A DNA stretch of 64,000 nucleotides from JACMLD01 sp039919885 (GTDB lineage: Bacteria; Bacteroidota; Bacteroidia; Chitinophagales; Chitinophagaceae), in NCBI GenBank assembly GCA_039919885.1, contig JBDSEV010000022.1, forward strand, positions 62,001-126,000, read 5' to 3'. Below are positions 53,795 to 63,513 of this stretch, one piece after another. The translations under genes were made by a program, and so were the position numbers. A model generated the notes under the pieces. That model did no database searches, was not told the DNA's origin, and was given only the letters and a program-made list of their open reading frames with translations. Numbering within the stretch: position 1 is the first letter of the stretch; each line of letters begins with the position of its first letter.

Positions 53795-55825
53795 TTACTG
53801 TATATCAATTTGTTGATGGAATAAGGCTAAGCTGTTAACTGGAGGTTTGCAAGCGTAATTTTCACACAGATAAACAAGAAAAGGGTTAAAATAATCCTTA
53901 TTTCGTAGTAAGGGAAAATTCTCATCGGGGACGGAAGAAGCCTGTATAATTCTATTCGGAATAAAAATATGCAAAATATCAAAAAGTATTTCGTTAATTT
54001 TTTGCCCTGTAATTACTATTTCCTTTAGGCCATTCGCCATATCGATTAATTGGTTGGCCCATCCGCCGAATGAAGTGGGATAACGTGTAATTAACCCCAA
54101 TAATGTGCCAATCATTGCGGCGGACTTATCTTTCCATACTATATTATCAAATACGCTTGATAAATAATGCAGGTTTGCAGCCATCACCGAGTTACCAGAA
54201 GGTACAGCACTGTCATATATTTCTTTTTTTCTTACTATCACGTCTTCCTGGCTACTGTGCGTAAAGAACAAAAAAGGCGATTCCGCGTCTCCAAAACCTT
54301 CCAATACAAAATCCGTTAATCTTTTAGCCGTTTGCAAGTAATCTTTATTGCCGGTTATTTCCTGTAATTGTATTAGCGCCCGCACAAGGAATGCGTAATC
54401 ATCCAGAAAGGCATTGTATTTGGCGACGCCATTTTTAAAGGTATGGTAGCACCCATCCCTGTTAGAGAAATTGCGCAGGATAAATTCCATGTTTTTGATG
54501 GCCAGCATTCGGTATCTCTCCAGCCCGGTGGCCGCATACGCCTTACTGCAGGCTGTGTTCATCAAGGCATTCCAGCCAAGCAGCATTTTATCGTCCAGCT
54601 GCGGACGCACTCTTTTACTGCGCGCCGCCAGCAATTTTTCCTTGCAGCGATCCAGCTTTGTCATTTCCAGCGCCGCGGCTTCCGGCGATTTTTCCGGCAA
54701 GCCCGGCGCATTGGGCACATGCAAAATGTTTTTGCCTTCCCAATTACCATCGTCTGTAACGTCGTAATAATTACAGCAGCATTCAGCATCATCACCCAGC
54801 ACCGCTTCTACTTCTTTTTTGTCCCACACGTAAAATCGGCCCTCCTCTCCTTCACTGTCCGCATCCAGGGCTGAATAAAAGCCTCCTTCGTGAGACATCA
54901 GCTCTCTTTCTACAAATGCGATGGTCTGCGCGATGGTTTCCGCATACCTGGCATAATGGGTTAATTGGTACGCTTCACTTAAAGTTGTAAGCAGCAAAGC
55001 ATTATCGTACAACATTTTCTCAAAATGCGGTACCAGCCATGCATTGTCTGTAGCATAGCGGGCAAAACCGCCACCGGCCTGGTCGTAGATGCCACCATAT
55101 ATCATTTTGTCCAGGCTGAAGCAGGCTTGCTGTAAGGCGGCCTCCTCTTTATAAAAATGGTAATACCTGAGCAGGTATTGGATTGAAAACGTTTGAGGGA
55201 ATTTCGGTGCACGGCCAAATCCGCCGTCCACCTTGTCCGCAGCTTGCATGAGGTTGTCATATATAATGCGGGCATTGGAAGCGCTGAACACCACGGTTTC
55301 CGCTTTAACCGGCTCACCAAATGTGTTTGCTTGCAGCAAGTGCGCAGTGAGGCCTTCTGCCTGTAAGACTACTTCACCCTGGCGCTCCGTAAACGCGTTG
55401 GAAACGCCCAGCAGCGTATCCGTCCACGAGGCCCGGTTATATGCTTTTTGCGGGGGGAAATAGGTGCCGCCATAGAACGGTTTTGCCGCTGGCGTAAGAA
55501 ATACATTCAGGGGCCATCCACCGCTGCCCGTCATTACCTGCACCGCATCCATGTAAATATGATCCAGGTCCGGACGTTCCTCGCGGTCAATTTTTATATT
55601 GATAAAATGGGCGTTCATGATGGCCGCCACTTTTTCGTCTTCAAAGCTTTCTTTTTCCATCACATGGCACCAGTGGCAGGCAGAGTAACCAATACTGATA
55701 AGGATTGGTTTATTTTCCTTCCGGGCTTTTTGCAGGGCTTCTTCACCCCAGGGATACCAGTCTACCGGATTATGTGCGTGCTGCAATAGATAAGGGCTGG
55801 TTTCATGAACTAACCGGTTTGACAT
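53795..55825 (-). CDS. DUF255/YyaL-family thioredoxin-domain protein
   Basis: 676 residues. The N-terminal ~165 residues form a thioredoxin-like domain with SACHWCHVM (Cys50, Cys53) and GGWPLNVFLTP. The remaining ~500 form a six-hairpin (alpha/alpha) toroid typical of the YyaL/SPATA20 family (GGGFARYATDNAWLVPHFEKMLYDNA, ALDADSEGEEG, AVPSGNSVMAANL). It is cytoplasmic, and the physiological reaction is not established. It lies 162 bp upstream of gldK's start, in the same orientation, but gldK has its own promoter. Confidence 0.94.
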   Translation of the reverse strand: MSNRLVHETSPYLLQHAHNPVDWYPWGEEALQKARKENKPILISIGYSACHWCHVMEKESFEDEKVAAIMNAHFINIKIDREERPDLDHIYMDAVQVMTGSGGWPLNVFLTPAAKPFYGGTYFPPQKAYNRASWTDTLLGVSNAFTERQGEVVLQAEGLTAHLLQANTFGEPVKAETVVFSASNARIIYDNLMQAADKVDGGFGRAPKFPQTFSIQYLLRYYHFYKEEAALQQACFSLDKMIYGGIYDQAGGGFARYATDNAWLVPHFEKMLYDNALLLTTLSEAYQLTHYARYAETIAQTIAFVERELMSHEGGFYSALDADSEGEEGRFYVWDKKEVEAVLGDDAECCCNYYDVTDDGNWEGKNILHVPNAPGLPEKSPEAAALEMTKLDRCKEKLLAARSKRVRPQLDDKMLLGWNALMNTACSKAYAATGLERYRMLAIKNMEFILRNFSNRDGCYHTFKNGVAKYNAFLDDYAFLVRALIQLQEITGNKDYLQTAKRLTDFVLEGFGDAESPFLFFTHSSQEDVIVRKKEIYDSAVPSGNSVMAANLHYLSSVFDNIVWKDKSAAMIGTLLGLITRYPTSFGGWANQLIDMANGLKEIVITGQKINEILFDILHIFIPNRIIQASSVPDENFPLLRNKDYFNPFLVYLCENYACKPPVNSLALFHQQIDIQ

Positions 55826-55926
55826 GACAACTATATTGAATGATGAATTTTAAGTGGGAATGTTGAACCAGGCAAAAAAAAAGGGCATCCGTTTTCACAG
55901 ATTCAAAACTCAATCTTCAAAATAGA

Positions 55927-56730
55927 TTATGCCTTTGGTTGGTTCAATCCTGCCAGGTATTTATCCAACGCAGCCACCATGGAGGGCGACTGGGGCAAGG
56001 GGGCTTTTATATCCAGCAATAAACCAGCCTCTTCAACAGCCTTGGAAGTGTTGCTGCCGAAAGCACCGATTTTAGTGCCATTTTGTTTGAATCGGGGGCA
56101 GTTGTCAAAAAGGCTCCTGACGCCGCTGGGGGTGAAAAAACAAATTACATCAAATTCTTCCTGCACCATCACTTCCTTTACATCTGCACTGATGGTACGG
56201 TACATATAGGGAGTAGCATATTCGCAGTGGTGTAGTTTTAGCCAACCAACAATCTCGTTATCCTGCTGGTTTTCTGAAACCGGGTAAAGAAATTTCTCGT
56301 TCTCCTTATGCTTATTTATTACATCAAACATGCTTTTGTTGGTACTGTCTGCACCATAAAAGACCTTGCGTTTGCGGTAAAGAATAAATTTCTGCAGATA
56401 GAGTGCCACGGCTTCAGTAATGCAGAAATATTTTGTATCCTGTGAAATATTCACCTTCATTTCTTCGCAGGTGCGAAAAAAATGATCAATGGCATTACGG
56501 CTGGTAAATATTACAGCAGAATAATTAGCGATGTCTATCTTTTGTTTACGGAATTCTTTGGGCGGGATGCCTTCCAGGCGGATAAAGGGATGAAAAGACA
56601 ATTCAATACTGTATTTTCTGGCCAGTTCATAATACGGCGACTTATCAGTTTCCGGTTTGGGCTGGGTAATAAGGACTTTTTTAACTTTCTTAACAGCAGC
56701 AGCTGTATTTCTTTCACCGTTCTTTACCAT
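55927..56730 (-). CDS. hemD: Uroporphyrinogen-III synthase
   Basis: 267 residues fitting the two-domain HemD fold: KKVLITQPKPETDKSPY, IDIANYSAVIFTSRNAIDHFF, and FDVICFFTPSGVRSLFDNCPRF with AFGSNTSKAVEEAGL near the end. HemD cyclises hydroxymethylbilane to uroporphyrinogen III. HemD is poorly conserved, so the call rests mainly on these FTSRNA- and FFTPSG-type segments. It follows the DUF4271 gene by 62 bp, an arrangement common in Bacteroidota. hemW lies nearby at 59719. Confidence 0.88.
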   Translation of the reverse strand: MVKNGERNTAAAVKKVKKVLITQPKPETDKSPYYELARKYSIELSFHPFIRLEGIPPKEFRKQKIDIANYSAVIFTSRNAIDHFFRTCEEMKVNISQDTKYFCITEAVALYLQKFILYRKRKVFYGADSTNKSMFDVINKHKENEKFLYPVSENQQDNEIVGWLKLHHCEYATPYMYRTISADVKEVMVQEEFDVICFFTPSGVRSLFDNCPRFKQNGTKIGAFGSNTSKAVEEAGLLLDIKAPLPQSPSMVAALDKYLAGLNQPKA

Positions 56731-56792
56731 TTCTTACTGGATATGGTTTCGCAATTTAGAATGTATGCCTTCAAAAAAATAGATAATACCAC

Positions 56793-57752
56793 TTAGAAAA
56801 AACGTAATAAAACCTTATAAATGAGTAAAAGTGGTATTACCTCGAACGCGCAAAGGTACATAAAAAAGTGGAACGGGCTAACTTTAACTTCCCGCCGTAC
56901 AGGGGCAAACGAGACGATATACCGGTAAGCAAAAAAACCAACTATCATTACATAAGATAGGGTCATCAGTACATTCAACCAGGAGGCCATTGAAAAAGTC
57001 ATCACGATGAGGAGGGGCAGCAGGAAGATGGCAAGTAATTTATTTACCAGGAACACAATAAATATATACGTATCCGCTGCATCGCGTATGTTAAAAATCC
57101 AACCGGTAAATTTTAATACAAGAAATTTAACCAGGTAGACTGCCCCTACGGCCATTACGCAATACAGCAGTAGCAACCAAAAGCCGGTTACAGGTGCGGT
57201 TTGATAATGCTGCAGTAAAAAGAAAATATATAACCCCGCCACAATCACAAAGAAGATATTCAGCAAAAGCGATGGTAACGGTGTCTGCAACAATTGCTCA
57301 CGGATTTGTTTTTGTCGCAGGGAACCCCTGAATACCAGCCCCATCAGGTTGCCCAGGTATTTGGTAAAAAGTGTTCGAATGAGTGCAAAGAAAAAAAGTA
57401 CACCGGCCAGTATATAAAAGAGTGACTCTTTGCCTGTCGTGTTTCTTTCATGAACGGCCTGGTTTTCCGGTAAACCAAAAAAATTGTACCAGGGATTGAT
57501 TTTTAAAACCGTCTTGTAAGAAAGCAATCCCTTTTTTGCTTCAAACGGGCCGTCCGCTGCAAGAGTATCCGGTGTGGCCGGTACCGGCACATCCTGGCGC
57601 GACAACCGGAAGCTGCTGTCTTTTTTTACTGCAGGCGTCCTCACTTTTTTTATGACAGGCTGCTGCACCACCACAGGCGTATCGGTCACCGGTGTTTGTG
57701 CCGCCAGCACCTCTGCAAAAAAGAAGAAAAAGAGATAAATAATGTACTTCAC
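56793..57752 (-). CDS. DUF4271 membrane protein
   Basis: 319 residues. A signal-like N-terminus and a Pro/Val-rich stretch (PVTDTPVVVQQPVIKKVRTP) come first; after NPWYNFFGLPENQAVHERN come five to seven transmembrane segments, e.g. SLFYILAGVLFFFALI and ILAGLY-type segments. This is the layout of the DUF4271 family. The function is unknown. The start is GTG at 57752. hemD follows it on the same strand. Confidence 0.86.
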   Translation of the reverse strand: MKYIIYLFFFFFAEVLAAQTPVTDTPVVVQQPVIKKVRTPAVKKDSSFRLSRQDVPVPATPDTLAADGPFEAKKGLLSYKTVLKINPWYNFFGLPENQAVHERNTTGKESLFYILAGVLFFFALIRTLFTKYLGNLMGLVFRGSLRQKQIREQLLQTPLPSLLLNIFFVIVAGLYIFFLLQHYQTAPVTGFWLLLLYCVMAVGAVYLVKFLVLKFTGWIFNIRDAADTYIFIVFLVNKLLAIFLLPLLIVMTFSMASWLNVLMTLSYVMIVGFFAYRYIVSFAPVRREVKVSPFHFFMYLCAFEVIPLLLIYKVLLRFF

Positions 57753-57830
57753 AAATACTGATTACAATGCGAAAATAATAAGCGTTTCATAATTTACGGA
57801 AGCAATAATGCATTTTTCACTTCCATTCAA

Positions 57831-59645
57831 TCAGAAATAATTGAGGTAGCCGATATGAATTTTCGATTGCCGCAAATCAAATTTTACATCATTCCTTTTG
57901 CCATTGGCGTAAGAAATATTAAAAATGCCGGCTTTGGTTTCAAATGCCATCCCAAGTCCAACGCCAATAAACGTATTATTGGTTTGCACACTTACACTTT
58001 TATTTCGTGCCCATCCGCCGTCTGCAAAAACAAAAAAGTACGAATTCAATCCCACAAGATAACGGTATTCTGCAGTGGTCACTGCATATTGGGACGCGAA
58101 AATGGTTTCTTCATCAAACCCACGCATCAACTTATATCCGCCAATCTGAAATAGTTCATTGCGGAAAATAGCGGGACTTTGCAGCCACCCACCACTGAAC
58201 GCTGTTTTAATGGTTGACTGCCGCCCGATCGGAAAGTATTTTGCCAACGATGCTTTGACACTAAACTGGTAGGTTTTTAGTTTAACGGTATCGTATAATG
58301 AAGCATACAGAAAATCGGGATCGGCCAGCTTGGCAATCACCGTGTTCTTTTTAATATTTCGTATACCAGTAGTGGCAACCAGCTGAACATCGTACCCGCG
58401 CCGCGGATTCAACCGGTAATTCGTCTTATTTAAATTGTAATCGACGCCCACATTAAACGAGCTTACATCAATGGCATTGGGCAGCTTCCTGGTAGATTTA
58501 ATCATTACCGTATCTACATTCAGCAGGTTGGTGCCCAATACCTGGAAGAATAATTTACCCGTCTGGTTTACCGAGAGTGCGTACTGCACACCGGCCAGGA
58601 AATTGAGGTTTAAATACGATGAATCTTTTTTGAATAAGTCGAATGAGGTGGTAATACCAAACGGCGACCCAAACAGGTAGGGCTGCTGGTATTGCAAGTT
58701 TAATTTGGGTGATTTCTGCTGAATTTGCTGCCAGTCTACACCTATCAGTTCTCCGTTACCCAGGGCGTTTTTGAGATTGATGGTTGCTTCACCGGTAAAC
58801 AGCAATTTGGTTCGCACCTGTTCATAACTGTTATTGGATACCTGGTTGGCCGGTAGAAAACCCACCAGAATATTTATCTGGCTGCTTTTCTTAGGCAAAA
58901 GATAGAGGTTGAGTACCGATCCGGTGCCCAGCATGGTCATGTCCCATGGCTGTTTCTGCTCTATATATGGAAGCTCCAGCAGGCGCTGACTGATGCGCTG
59001 CATTTTACTTTTCTGGTAATAGCTGCCATCTGCAATATCAAGGTAACGCTGCAGAAAAACATTGTTGATCCGCGCATTGCCGTAAATGCGGACACTGTCT
59101 ATTTTATATTGCGGGCCCTTGTCTACTTTTAGCGCTGCGGTTATTTGCTCATTTTCAAAATGCAGGCTGTCCAATTGTATTTTTGCGAACGGGTAACCGT
59201 TCTCCTCATAATAAGCCAACAGGTTTTCTTTCAGCTGCTGCAGTTTTGCAAGGTCAAATGGTTTACCGGCGATGCTTTGCTCGTTCCATCCCGCCTTTTC
59301 CAGTTCTGTCTTGTTAACCCAGCCCGTGCTGAGCATTGCCAGCTTATACGCATCCCCAAAAAATAATTGTATGGTGGCGGAGGTGGAATCATAGGCTACG
59401 CTATCTACCGAGGCGGACGGATAACCTTTTGTTTGCAATGCTGCTGGCAGCAAATTGATGTATTCACTACACGCCAGCCGGCTTTCAAAGTTTTGTTGCA
59501 GTGCAAGGGTGTTTGTAATAAAAATACTGTCCTTATCTACCGGTAAAATTTTTAACCGGTATTGCCCGGCCGCGCCATGTGCAAGTACCAGCAGCCATGT
59601 GCCAAGTATCCACGTTCCCAGCCTGTATCCGCTTACCTTTGGCAT
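57831..59645 (-). CDS. Omp85/TamA-like outer-membrane protein with POTRA domain
   Basis: 604 residues with a signal peptide (to GAAGQ). Residues ~30-235 hold POTRA-like repeats (GYPSASVDSV, ENGYPFAKIQLDSL, YKIDSVRIYGNARINNVFLQRYL). The remainder is a 16-strand-type barrel (Bac_surface_Ag) with LMRGFDEE near 515, the equivalent of the VRGF/Y motif, ending HIGYLNYF with a terminal Phe. Omp85 proteins insert or translocate outer-membrane proteins, but a single-POTRA TamA-like form is often of unclear role. Located upstream of DUF4271 on the same strand. Confidence 0.88.
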   Translation of the reverse strand: MPKVSGYRLGTWILGTWLLVLAHGAAGQYRLKILPVDKDSIFITNTLALQQNFESRLACSEYINLLPAALQTKGYPSASVDSVAYDSTSATIQLFFGDAYKLAMLSTGWVNKTELEKAGWNEQSIAGKPFDLAKLQQLKENLLAYYEENGYPFAKIQLDSLHFENEQITAALKVDKGPQYKIDSVRIYGNARINNVFLQRYLDIADGSYYQKSKMQRISQRLLELPYIEQKQPWDMTMLGTGSVLNLYLLPKKSSQINILVGFLPANQVSNNSYEQVRTKLLFTGEATINLKNALGNGELIGVDWQQIQQKSPKLNLQYQQPYLFGSPFGITTSFDLFKKDSSYLNLNFLAGVQYALSVNQTGKLFFQVLGTNLLNVDTVMIKSTRKLPNAIDVSSFNVGVDYNLNKTNYRLNPRRGYDVQLVATTGIRNIKKNTVIAKLADPDFLYASLYDTVKLKTYQFSVKASLAKYFPIGRQSTIKTAFSGGWLQSPAIFRNELFQIGGYKLMRGFDEETIFASQYAVTTAEYRYLVGLNSYFFVFADGGWARNKSVSVQTNNTFIGVGLGMAFETKAGIFNISYANGKRNDVKFDLRQSKIHIGYLNYF

Positions 59646-59718
59646 GTAGATTTATTACGCTGTAAAATTATTAGACTAATTTAGAAATCCACTGGTGTAA
59701 TTTCCGAAAACAATTTCC

Positions 59719-60861
59719 ATGGCCGGCATTTATGTTCATATACCCTTTTGTAAGAAAGCCTGCCACTACTGCAATTTTCATTTTTCCGTTTCACTCAAAA
59801 ATAAGAACGATTTAATACAGGCTTTATTGAAGGAAACAATGCTGCAAAAGAATTATATGCAGCAGGAACAGGTATCCACCATCTATTTTGGCGGCGGCAC
59901 CCCCTCTTTATTGGACAAAGAGGATCTGCTCCAAATTATTGATCGCCTGCAGGCTTGTTTTGATATTGATCCGAAAGCTGAAATTACCCTGGAAGCCAAC
60001 CCCGATGATATTACACCGGAGCAGCTGGCCAACTGGAAAGCTGCCGGCATTAACCGCCTTAGTATTGGCATACAGTCTTTTTTTGAAGAGGACCTGCTTT
60101 GGATGAACCGCGCCCATAATGCACTGCAGGCCAAAGCATGTATAGCAATGGCCCATGCCGCCGGGTTTTACAACCTTTCCATTGACCTAATTTATGGTAC
60201 CCCTGGTCTTACCGACGAAAAATGGCAGGAAAATGTTGCCACCGCGCTTTCTTTTGATATTCCGCACCTGTCCTGTTATGCACTCACCGTAGAGCCGGGT
60301 ACGGCGCTTCAAACAATGATTGTGCAGCATAAAAAAGAAGCGGTTGACCCCGACAAACAGGCCCGGCATTTTCTGTTGCTGATGGACTGGCTGCAGCTTG
60401 GCGGCTATGAACATTACGAAATTTCAAATTTTGCCATCCCAGGTTTCCAGAGCAGGCACAACGCTGCTTACTGGGGAGGCGCCCACTACCTGGGGCTGGG
60501 GCCGGCAGCGCATTCTTTCAACGGCAGCAGCCGGCGCTGGAATGTGGCCAACAACGCATTGTACATTCAATCGCTTGCAAAAGGCGTCATTCCGTTTGAA
60601 CAGGAAGATCTTACCAGCGTACAGCAACTCAATGAATATATAATGACATCGCTCCGCACGCAGGCAGGACTAGATTTGGCACACACAGCAAAAAAATTTG
60701 GCGAAAAAGCCAGTGGGTTGTTGCAGCACAACAGTCTTAAATACATTTCCGGTAAACAACTGCTGCTAAGCGGCAATTTACTGCAGCTAACAAAAGAAGG
60801 GAAACTTTTTGCCGATGGCATTGCGGCCGACCTGTTTTTCTTAGAACCCGGGCCTTTGTAA
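59719..60861 (+). CDS. hemW: Radical SAM haem chaperone HemW
   Basis: 380 residues. The radical SAM motif CKKACHYC (Cys11, Cys15, Cys18) is followed by the HemW-type residue pattern CNFHF. Other features: IYFGGGTPSLL, LEANPDD, GINRLSIGIQSF, DLIYGTPGLT and YEISNFA. The C-terminal domain (LRTQAGLDL, GKLFADGIAADLF) is HemW-type. It was long misannotated as oxygen-independent coproporphyrinogen III oxidase; the CxxxCxxC-N pattern fits the chaperone. The start is the ATG at 59719. Confidence 0.93.
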   Translation: MAGIYVHIPFCKKACHYCNFHFSVSLKNKNDLIQALLKETMLQKNYMQQEQVSTIYFGGGTPSLLDKEDLLQIIDRLQACFDIDPKAEITLEANPDDITPEQLANWKAAGINRLSIGIQSFFEEDLLWMNRAHNALQAKACIAMAHAAGFYNLSIDLIYGTPGLTDEKWQENVATALSFDIPHLSCYALTVEPGTALQTMIVQHKKEAVDPDKQARHFLLLMDWLQLGGYEHYEISNFAIPGFQSRHNAAYWGGAHYLGLGPAAHSFNGSSRRWNVANNALYIQSLAKGVIPFEQEDLTSVQQLNEYIMTSLRTQAGLDLAHTAKKFGEKASGLLQHNSLKYISGKQLLLSGNLLQLTKEGKLFADGIAADLFFLEPGPL

Positions 60862-60928
60862 CCTATGCGGGTACGAAGACAGTGTTTGCAGGAAATTATA
60901 TTTATTGGGAAGAACGAAGCTGCTGTTT

Positions 60929-61969
60929 TTAGACAAGGCTTTCTTCAATGATAGTAAACCCGGTTTTGGGTGACAGGCCCTCCCAGAGAATGCTGTAAAT
61001 GGTATCAGCAACCGGCATGCTTGCCTGTATATGCTTATTAAGAACATGAATGCATTTGCTGGCGTTGTACCCTTCCGCCACCATGTTCATTTCCAGCAAG
61101 GCCGTTTTAACCGCGTACCCCTTACCAATCATATTACCAAAAGTGCGGTTGCGGCTGTAGAGAGAATAACAGGTGACCAGTAAATCACCCAGGTACACCG
61201 ATGCCGCGTAGTTAGGAGTTGCTTTTTGGCCGGGATTCCCCTCATCTGACAGATCTCCGCCTGGCAGGTGCTGCATACCGGATTTTCTTAAAAAACTGTT
61301 CATTTCATTTGCACAATTTGCAATCAGAACACTCAGGAAATTATCGCCATATTCAAGTCCGTGGGCAATGCCCGCGCCCAATGCATAGATATTTTTTAGA
61401 ATAGCAGCGTATTGAACGCCGTAAACATCATGGTTGATGACCGTATTGAGGTAGATCGTTTTAAAGCACCCGGCCAGCTGCGGTAATTTTTGTTCATCGG
61501 TACCGGAAAACGTGAGATAAGATAATTTTTCAGCAGCTACTTCTTCTGCGTGGCAGGGTCCCATTACGGTAAAATAATTATCCAGCCGAAGATTAAAATA
61601 TTGTTTCAGGTAATCGTTCAGCAATAAATTCTGATCGGGCAGAATGCCTTTTACAGCAGAGATAACTTTTTTGTTCAGGAAAGCATCGCTGCTTAAATTT
61701 TTAAATGCATCTGCTACGTAGGCTGAAGGCATCGCAACAATAACGCACTCGCTGGTTGCAATCACCTCCTCTATTTTTGTATTGATGGTTAGCAGGCTGG
61801 TGTCAAAATAAACAGAGCTTAAATAATGGGGGTTGTGGTGCCGTTGCCGGATATGTTTCATTGCCTGTTCATTTCTTACCCACCAGTTTACAGGTAGCTT
61901 ATTGTCGGTAAGAATTTTTACAAGTGCGGTTGCCCAGCTGCCACCGCCAATGATACCAAAACGAAACAT
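60929..61969 (-). CDS. gpsA: NAD(P)H-dependent glycerol-3-phosphate dehydrogenase
   Basis: 346 residues. This enzyme makes sn-glycerol 3-phosphate for phospholipid synthesis. The Rossmann motif GIIGGGSWATAL is at 5-16. Other family motifs: VISAVKGIL, GPCHAEEVA, LKNIYALGAGIAHGLEYGDN (catalytic Lys) and GDLLVTCYS. Convergent with hemW; it is followed at 122 bp upstream by the efflux adaptor gene on the same strand. Confidence 0.95.
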   Translation of the reverse strand: MFRFGIIGGGSWATALVKILTDNKLPVNWWVRNEQAMKHIRQRHHNPHYLSSVYFDTSLLTINTKIEEVIATSECVIVAMPSAYVADAFKNLSSDAFLNKKVISAVKGILPDQNLLLNDYLKQYFNLRLDNYFTVMGPCHAEEVAAEKLSYLTFSGTDEQKLPQLAGCFKTIYLNTVINHDVYGVQYAAILKNIYALGAGIAHGLEYGDNFLSVLIANCANEMNSFLRKSGMQHLPGGDLSDEGNPGQKATPNYAASVYLGDLLVTCYSLYSRNRTFGNMIGKGYAVKTALLEMNMVAEGYNASKCIHVLNKHIQASMPVADTIYSILWEGLSPKTGFTIIEESLV

Positions 61970-62091
61970 ATTGGAATTTTGAAATTTCCGGACTGGATGC
62001 TGTTAAAATTGATTTTGCCGGCCGGCCACCGTATTAACTTACCGGGCAATGGCTATCCAACCGCAACAACGCCAACCAGCAATTGCTACCA

Positions 62092-63471
62092 CTATTTCTT
62101 TACTTCAAAAACTTTGTCTTTATCAACCACATTTACCAGGGTGCCTTCTTTCAGGAGTTTACTCACCGTTCCGTAAGGCCCGGTGATTACCATATCACCT
62201 TCTTTTAAACCATTCGTTATTTCAATGTTGTTGATGTCTTGTATATCTGTTTTAACCACTACTTTTTTCACCTTTTTATCGGGCTGCAATACAAACACCA
62301 CTTCATCCAGGTCGCTCACCACCACTTTCTGGTCGGGATTATTGTCCTGGCCGGCCGGAGCAGGCGTAGCGGCGTCTTTGCCCGCAACTACCTTATCGCT
62401 TCCTTTCTCTCTTGTTGTAACGGCATTGATGGGCACGGACAGTTTATCCTGGTGACGCTTGGTTTGTATGTCTGCGCTGGCACTCATACCTGGCCGGAAA
62501 GGAAAGCTCTTTGGTTTCGCGGGGTCAATTAAATCTTTATAAGAATCGGCCAGCAGGCGAATACGCACTTCGTAGTTGGTAACATCATTGGACGTTGTGG
62601 TAGAAAGCTGGTTGGCAGCGCCCTTATTGCTACTGGCTATCTGGGTAACCAGCCCTTTGAATTTTCTTTTGTTATAGGCATCAACTTCAATTAATGCAGA
62701 ATCACCCAGGTGTACTTTTGGTATATCATTTTCGCCTACGTCCACCCTGATTTCAATTTTGCTCATGTCTGCTACGCGCATCATTTCGGTACCCACATTA
62801 AAACTGTTACCTGCTACCCGCTCGCCTTTTTTAACACTCAGCAAAGAAATAACACCATCCATAGGCGCGGTAATAATTGTGCGTCCCAAATCTTTGTTTG
62901 CCTTGGTAAGGTTGGCCTGTGCATTTTGCACACCGGCTTTACCGCCGCGAATGCCCTGCACAGCAGCATTGTAATTGGCTTTGGAAGTAAGAAATGAACT
63001 TTCAGCAGTTTCGAATTCAGACTTTGAAATTACTTTATCATCTGCCAGTTGTTTTTGACGATTGTAGGTTTTTTCTGCCAGGTCCATGGCCGCTTTTAAC
63101 GCGTCCAGCTGCGCCGTACTGTTGGATACGACAGCTTCCTGCTGACTTACATTTGCAGAAGCCTGGTCACGTTGCGTAGCATAGATATCGGCATAAATTC
63201 TTGCCAGTACCTGTCCGCGCCGAACGCTGTCGCCTTCCGCCACGGTTAGCTCTGTAATTTCCCCAGAAATATCGGGGCTCACTTTTACTTCTATCTCCGG
63301 ATATATTTTACCACTGGCGGTCACCGTTTCAATAATGGTCCGTTTCTGTACCTTTTCGGCAGTTACTTTGGTTCCTTCGTCTTTTCCGAAAGCACCGCTT
63401 TTTTGGGCTACCACCAATAAGATGACCAGTATTGCAACGCTTACCAGTATCCAGATTAATTTCTTACTCAT
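62092..63471 (-). CDS. RND efflux periplasmic adaptor (HlyD/MacA-type)
   Basis: 459 residues: an N-terminal anchor (LIWILVSVAILVILLVVAQ), a beta-barrel/lipoyl half (ASGKIYPEIEVKVSPDISGEITEL), a long coiled-coil hairpin (~100-190, QAVVSNSTAQLDALKAAMDL), the returning lipoyl half (TIITAPMDGVISLLSVKKGERV), and a beta-barrel and membrane-proximal part. Its partner TolC-family gene lies 42 bp upstream. The pump component is not next in this window (gpsA follows). The transport substrate is unknown. Confidence 0.93.
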   Translation of the reverse strand: MSKKLIWILVSVAILVILLVVAQKSGAFGKDEGTKVTAEKVQKRTIIETVTASGKIYPEIEVKVSPDISGEITELTVAEGDSVRRGQVLARIYADIYATQRDQASANVSQQEAVVSNSTAQLDALKAAMDLAEKTYNRQKQLADDKVISKSEFETAESSFLTSKANYNAAVQGIRGGKAGVQNAQANLTKANKDLGRTIITAPMDGVISLLSVKKGERVAGNSFNVGTEMMRVADMSKIEIRVDVGENDIPKVHLGDSALIEVDAYNKRKFKGLVTQIASSNKGAANQLSTTTSNDVTNYEVRIRLLADSYKDLIDPAKPKSFPFRPGMSASADIQTKRHQDKLSVPINAVTTREKGSDKVVAGKDAATPAPAGQDNNPDQKVVVSDLDEVVFVLQPDKKVKKVVVKTDIQDINNIEITNGLKEGDMVITGPYGTVSKLLKEGTLVNVVDKDKVFEVKK

Positions 63472-63513
63472 ATCAGTAAAGTTTCGGTTGTGTTTGTATA
63501 GTAGTGTAAATGA